DNA from: Edaphochlamys debaryana
Lineage: Eukaryota > Chlorophyta > Chlorophyceae > Chlamydomonadales
Length of the DNA stretch: 64,000 nt
Reading direction: 5' to 3'
NCBI GenBank assembly: GCA_016858145.1
Contig: JAEHOE010000131.1
Location: 124,001-188,000 of the forward strand
In this document: positions 59,303 through 64,000 of the stretch, piece after piece
Position numbering within the stretch: the first letter of the stretch is position 1
How the letters are laid out: each line of letters begins with the position of its first letter
Notes under the pieces: generated by a model
Databases searched by the model: none
What the model was told of the DNA's origin: nothing
The model's input: only the letters and a program-made list of their open reading frames with translations
Made by a program: the position numbers and the translations under genes

Positions 59303-60330
59303 GCATGCACATGAGCCCAGAGCTGCGTTTCCCGTCACTTCCCGTCACTTCCCGTCCCCTCGCGTCATCTCGCGCTTTGCCACTCGCTGCCCTGCACCCC
59401 TTCGCGCCGTTCCAGGGTTGCAAGCTAGCTGCCACGCAGGAGAGGCGTGCACAATCGTTCGGGGTCTGGGTAAGATTGCACTCCAGCCGAGCGACCGACT
59501 GTGCCCGATGCCCAGCAGCTGACCCGATATGCATGTCCCGCAAAGCGGCCGTGTGGAGCAGCAGCAGCACAAACCAGTGTGAAGGAGGCCCTAGGCACTC
59601 GACTCCGCAGCGCGAGTCGCCCTGATAGGTCGCTCCAGGGAGCCTTGACAGGGCATGTCAACCCGGTTACCGGGGGCGAACCGGGGGCCAAACCCGGCAG
59701 GTTTGGCCCCTGGTGTGTTCCCCCTCTTCACCGGCAAACCCCGCCCAAGCGCCGATGCACGTGTGACTGGCAAGCAGTTATAGGAACGAAGACCTGTTTC
59801 CCGCTGGTTCCCCGTGCCTGCCCTGAGGGCCCCAGCTGTCATGGTGCGATTTCGCGGACATGGTCCGCAGAACGGTCAGGAGAACGTTGTCACACATACT
59901 GGAAGACACATACACTGTAGATGCATTACGGTGCAACAGCAGAGATGAGGACTGAGCGACAAAGAGGCAACAGCCGACCAATGCCCAAGTCCGGCTCTTT
60001 CGCTTGGATTCTTTATAACATACCTTAATCCTGAGGCGTATTCATGATGTATCAAGAACGAAACGGGCTTTGCGTCTCAGGACCACAGTGCGGCGTGTCG
60101 GGGGGAGGCGCGCTGCTAGTCAAACTTGTGCTTTGTGCGATGTCCTCCCAGGAGGTGTGCGACAATAGGTAATGGATATGCAAATCGGAGGCCGCGATTG
60201 GGCCCGTGCGGTGGACAGAATGTGCTGTGAGACCGCGCGACGGTGAGCTCAGGCAACGCGAGGATGTCTTGAATGATACGCGATCAGTCGAAGGCTGGGA
60301 TGGGCAGCTAGCACAACCCAAAGTTTCTCA

Positions 60331-60372
60331 GGGGGGGGGGGCGGCGCTGTTCGACGCCGCCTCCCCCCCCCG
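60331..60372. repeat. Perfect-core GC hairpin with poly-G/poly-C flanks
   Basis: Eleven G, then CGGCG, an eight-base loop, CGCCG, and a C-rich run (CCTCCCCCCCCC) form an inverted repeat. It is very stable on paper and prone to slippage. Confidence 0.75.
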
Positions 60373-60724
60373 CCGCCTTTGCCCACGCTCCCCGCGTCAT
60401 TGCGCCCAGTTGTCTGTCACTAATCCCGCCCCCCCGCCCACCCCACCAGGCCTTCCCCCGACAGTTGTCTGGAAATAGCGAGGCTGCTACTAGGGAGCTG
60501 ATATGATTTGGCAGACAAGCAGAAGAGCTAGGCGAGCGCAGCAGGCCTTGCGCAAAGGCGGTTTCCCCTCCTGTCTGGGCAGCAGCCCGTGAACTTGGCG
60601 TGTTGGGACCGGGGCTTGACGCTTGGCTCGGGGCAGTAGGGCTTCTGTCTGCCGTCTGCCCCCCCCCCCCCCCCCCCGACCTTGGCACGTTCCGTTGAGC
60701 TGCCCCCCCGCCCCGGCACTTCAG

Positions 60725-61070
60725 GCCGGGCCCGGCCTACATGCTCACGGACGTCGTGCTTCTGAGGTGAGAAGGCAACACAGATGGCGGATTGTTTGAG
60801 GGCGGATGCAAAGGGGGCATGCTAATCTATCACTACGCCAGAACACGAAGTCGTTTGCTCCACTCGCACCCTCTGCTCCACTACTCCTCACGTCAACTCG
60901 TGCTTACCCCCTTTCTCTCCCCCTTCCCAGTTCATACACGACGCCGTGGCCCTGCCCGCGGTGCCCACCCTGTTCCTGTTGGCTCCCGCTGGAACGCACG
61001 GCCGTGCGCATGGCCGGCGCTGCCTAGGCCATGGAGGCCTCCACGGTGGAAAGACGGAAAGGTGAGGGGC
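60725..61070 (+). other. Possible exon fragments of an unrecognised gene
   Basis: A CAG acceptor at 60722-60724 precedes a short frame (PGPAYMLTDVVLL) ending in GAG|GTGAGA near 60769. A second CCCAG acceptor at about 60930 precedes FIHDAVALPAVPTLFLLAPAG, ending near GTGAGG at 61061. The two do not join in a single convincing phase. This may be a gene remnant or chance. Confidence 0.2.
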
Positions 61071-61564
61071 TATGGGAAGCTGGGTTGAGGGTGTGAGACG
61101 TGAGATGTGAGGTGAGGGGCGCGTGGACAAGGTGAAGGGGGAGGGAAGCTTCCCCCATAAGGCAGGCGAGAGGAGGTGGGTGGGCGGAGCGTGACCTTGC
61201 CGGGGTAGGGGGCAGAAGGCGGAAAGGGGTGATGAGGTGCTGAGGTAAGGACACGGACGCACGGGTTGGGGAGGCCTCCCCCGCCCTAGGGCGGGGGCAT
61301 GAAGTGCGGCCAGGACATCAAGCAAAGCCGCGGCATTGGTACTGAACTTGTCACCGTCCCCCCTCCCCCCTCGCCCCCCAGGATGCAGGAGGACTCATTG
61401 GGTGTGCAATGACATCCCGGCAGGCTGCGCTTGGAGAGACAGATAGGAAGGTCGGGGCTTTGACATAGGGTTAACACCGGCTATTTGAGGCAGAGGTCAG
61501 CATGTAAAATCCGAAAAAATCCGAGTGTCAATACGGCCGCAGAACCACTTCGGATCCACCCGGT

Positions 61565-61724
61565 TTGGAAGGCGGGTCACCGGGCCGGTTTTCCATGTCT
61601 CCAAACCCGGTCTCGCAGGTTCGGGGGTGGGTTCGCCAAACCGGGTCGAACCGGGCGGCAGCCCGGTTCGCCGAACCCACCCGAACCCGGGCGGTAACCC
61701 GCCCCAGGACTGACGTAGGGAGTG
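61565..61724 (-). repeat. Right arm of the inverted-repeat pair
   Basis: AGGACTGACGTAGGGAGTG at 61706-61724 is the inverted partner of 59101-59119. It is preceded by a patch of AAACCCGG, GGGTTCGCC and GAACCGGGC words, many arranged as small palindromes. Confidence 0.6.
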
Positions 61725-64000
61725 CGGGAGGGCGGTTGGGCGAGGGCTGCAAGCCCCGCGCTGCTGGATGGGCAGCGATGCTCGAGAGTCTTTGCAAGAG
61801 CCCGGAACATGTGGGGATCGTCGCATCAGTTGAAGTCTGCTGCGGTGATTGTCGGCTGGTCGTCTGTCGGCAGGCCCAGCGGTGAGGGGACAGCTCTGAG
61901 GTTCCAGGTTGCTGGTCGGTGGAGCAACGCCACTGTAGCTGCCTTGCCCTCTCAACCAGGTCATTGGTGCGTGATCATTGCTGTTGCCTCATTCGTTGCC
62001 GCGGTCGACTCGCATGGCGATTGCAGTGGCTGTGCGTGCATGACACGTCGGCAACACATGTTGACAGGAAGAGGCTTACTGGGCTAGGGAAGGGTCATTG
62101 GTCTGAATGGACCTGAAGTGGAGGCAGGCTCGAGCAATCAGCTAGGTGCCGTGGGCGGGGGCCTGGAAGAGCGAAGAGGTGCAGGCTGAAGGGAAGGGTC
62201 CGGGTGTACACGGCACGTCCGCCGGTTTGACACGAAGAAGCTCGAAGGAACAGCTAGGGGCCGTGGGGACTGGGGAGTCGTACGCTCATACCTACCCATA
62301 GCCACAGGGCTGTCAGGGGGGGGTACAAACAAAGTTGCCCGATATCATGCCCCAAAGTTCCCCGACCCCCGGGACCGACGACCGACCGACCCGTACAGTG
62401 TACGACACTGTCGTACAAGGCCTCGTACTCCATTTTATGCCTTTCGCGTTTCGCTGGACTGCTGACCGTGTGCTCTATCCATGGGCGCGCACAGCACTCC
62501 CGGTGGCCCACGTTGGTCGGGTACCATCAACCATGCCACGGACCCCGACCCGTCGTTGCTAGTACTGTGCGATCTGAGACGCGGTAGTGGAAGGCGGGCT
62601 TCCGGGAGCACCTGGGAGACGCCTTTGGGTGGCCACGTGTGTGCCCGGGGCCCGGCATGCCGACATGTCCCACCGGTCCCGACTCCCTAACACCGCAGGA
62701 AGGGTACCACCAGTGTTGCTATCTTCCGTGGCGAAGGTTTCTGAAATCCCAGAACTTTCCTGGCCGGCTAAGCAAGAATGTTAAGCGGCGGACAGAACTT
62801 TCTCGCCGCTGGGGGTCAAAGTGTTACGGCCAGAACACCTTCCTGCGGACCCCCAGAGAGGGTTTCGATGCGGCGGAGGTGGGGCCTGGTCACACCTGCC
62901 CCTCCCGGCCCCCCTCCGCCCCGTCACCTCAGCTGCACACCCCTGGCAGGCCCTGGCTTGGCCCCCTACACCCCGCATAGCATGCCACACTGCCAAGTCA
63001 CGGGCCCTGGGACAGAACATTGGGGCCTTGCGGAGGCAAAATGATCCATGGCGGGCAGAACTTTTGCGTCATTGGGGGCGGAAATGTTACCTTCTGCCAG
63101 AACTTGTCGGCCATAACGGCTGGAAATGTTCCAGCGCCCGTAACATTTCGGTAACTTTGTAACTATGATAGCAACACTGGGTACCACTGCTAGCATAAGT
63201 TCTTGCCATGCTGCATGCTCAGGGCGTGCGGGATGATGCTGGGCGCTGCTCTACGCCGCGGTGAGTCACCGCCGGTGACAAAGTCCCGCCGCACAGCCTC
63301 CCAGAGTCCCCCCAACCCCCCCGACCGACGACCGACCGAGAACTTTGGGCCCCCAAAACATGAAGAGGCGTACTGGGCCAGGGCTGCCTCTCTATCTCCT
63401 ACGCGCGAGATCTCAAGAACGACGCGTTGTAGGCTCGCTCAGGCTGGCTGAGTCATGAGATCGAAGGGAGTGGGGGACTCATTACAGGTGCGTGGGCCGG
63501 TCGCGAGCTCGCCGGCCCTGGGACCGCGAGGCGCTGTCAGCCGCTACCTACCTGCGCCCATTATTCTTTGCAACAAGAGCGGAGGCGGACAGGCCCCCGG
63601 AACCAGAACCCCAAGAACGTGCACACGGCCCTTGCTGGGGACCGTTCCCCTCGCCCCAGGCGTCAACTCATCGCTCGGCAGTCCCAGACAGCATTCGCCC
63701 CACTCTTTCCCACGTGTCGTCCCCAACAAGGGGCTAGCAAGCAAGGCTCACACTTGCAGGCTCAGTCAACAACGACGTTGCACGACGCAAACCGCACAGA
63801 GGGGCAGCGCTCAGCGGAAGAAGATGGCTGCCCATCCAGTAGGAAGGGTAAAGGGCCCAGCGCCCCACCCACCCACCAGCCATGGAGCCCACACTCGGCG
63901 CACAATCAAGCCACCACCCGACCCCCCGTCCATGCAAGCACCCGGGTTGGCCCGACAAGGCAAGTGGGCCCGCATCCTACTATTAACGCCCCAGTCACGA
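61725..64000. other. Repeat-rich intergenic sequence, no supported gene
   Basis: Frames are short and show no family resemblance. It contains the CAGAACTTT-type repeat (62750-63150) and two GACCGACGACCGACCGA tracts near 62378 and 63328. These tracts sit beside CCCAAAGTTC-like words in opposite orientation. Confidence 0.5.
62750..63150. repeat. Degenerate repeat of CAGAACTTT...AATGTTA...CGG units
   Basis: CAGAACTTT or CCAGAACNTT recurs near 62751, 62795, 62831, 63013, 63056 and 63099. Each copy is followed within 15-40 bases by a GCGG/GGGGG and often an (A)ATGTTA word. Flanking CAAAGTTCCCCG at about 62353 and GAACTTTGGG at about 63342 are opposed, which suggests the edges of a roughly 1-kb element. 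Confidence 0.55.

Larger units (their letters stand above)
58660..60724. other. 3' UTR and repeat-rich intergenic sequence
   Basis: This stretch follows the guanylate cyclase stop. It contains the left arm of an inverted-repeat pair (from 59101), a third patch of the same word family at 59655-59715, and a poly-G hairpin at 60331-60372. No coding region is supported. Confidence 0.5.

Overview
The window looks like nuclear DNA of a volvocine green alga (Chlamydomonas/Volvox group). It is very GC-rich. Its genes are split by many short GT-AG introns with C/T-rich 3' ends, and their proteins carry long Ala/Gly/Ser low-complexity tails. One gene is a clear orthologue of the Chlamydomonas flagellar protein PF20, and two others are nucleotide cyclases of the kind greatly expanded in these algae. 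All exon models were built by eye from splice sites and reading-frame phase. Every multi-exon model listed keeps an open frame across its joins.

Layout. 1-8314 (+) is the 3' part of a class III nucleotide cyclase with a roughly 1,770-residue low-complexity tail. About 8.3-11.6 kb is mostly non-coding. About 11.68-20.28 kb (+) is a very large protein with a degenerate PP2C phosphatase domain that has lost its metal-binding motifs. 20.3-22.2 kb is intergenic and ends at an intron-containing tRNA-Arg(CCG) on the minus strand. 22.5-23.4 kb and 24.8-26.5 kb (+) hold two small unrecognised genes. 28.28-39.55 kb (-) is a 26-exon gene for a secreted/membrane protein: signal peptide, glycosylated Vps62-like ectodomain, then about five membrane segments. 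39.95-44.18 kb (-) is an F-box/LRR protein, divergently arranged with PF20 (44.61-50.16 kb, +). 51.75-58.66 kb (+) is a PAS-guanylate cyclase. 58.7-64.0 kb is gene-poor and repeat-rich, with an inverted-repeat pair and a dispersed CAGAACTTT-type repeat.

Functional links. PF20 belongs to the ciliary central pair. The two cyclases and the PP2C-like protein are signalling proteins; any shared pathway is inference only. The F-box gene and PF20 share a 436-bp intergenic region that probably works as a bidirectional promoter.

The most unusual signal is structural. At least eight introns, in three genes, contain a short direct copy of the adjoining exon edge together with its splice site. Copies of a 5' exon edge always lie upstream of their exon, and copies of a 3' exon edge always lie downstream. 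This looks like repeated tandem duplication across exon-intron junctions, in several stages of decay.
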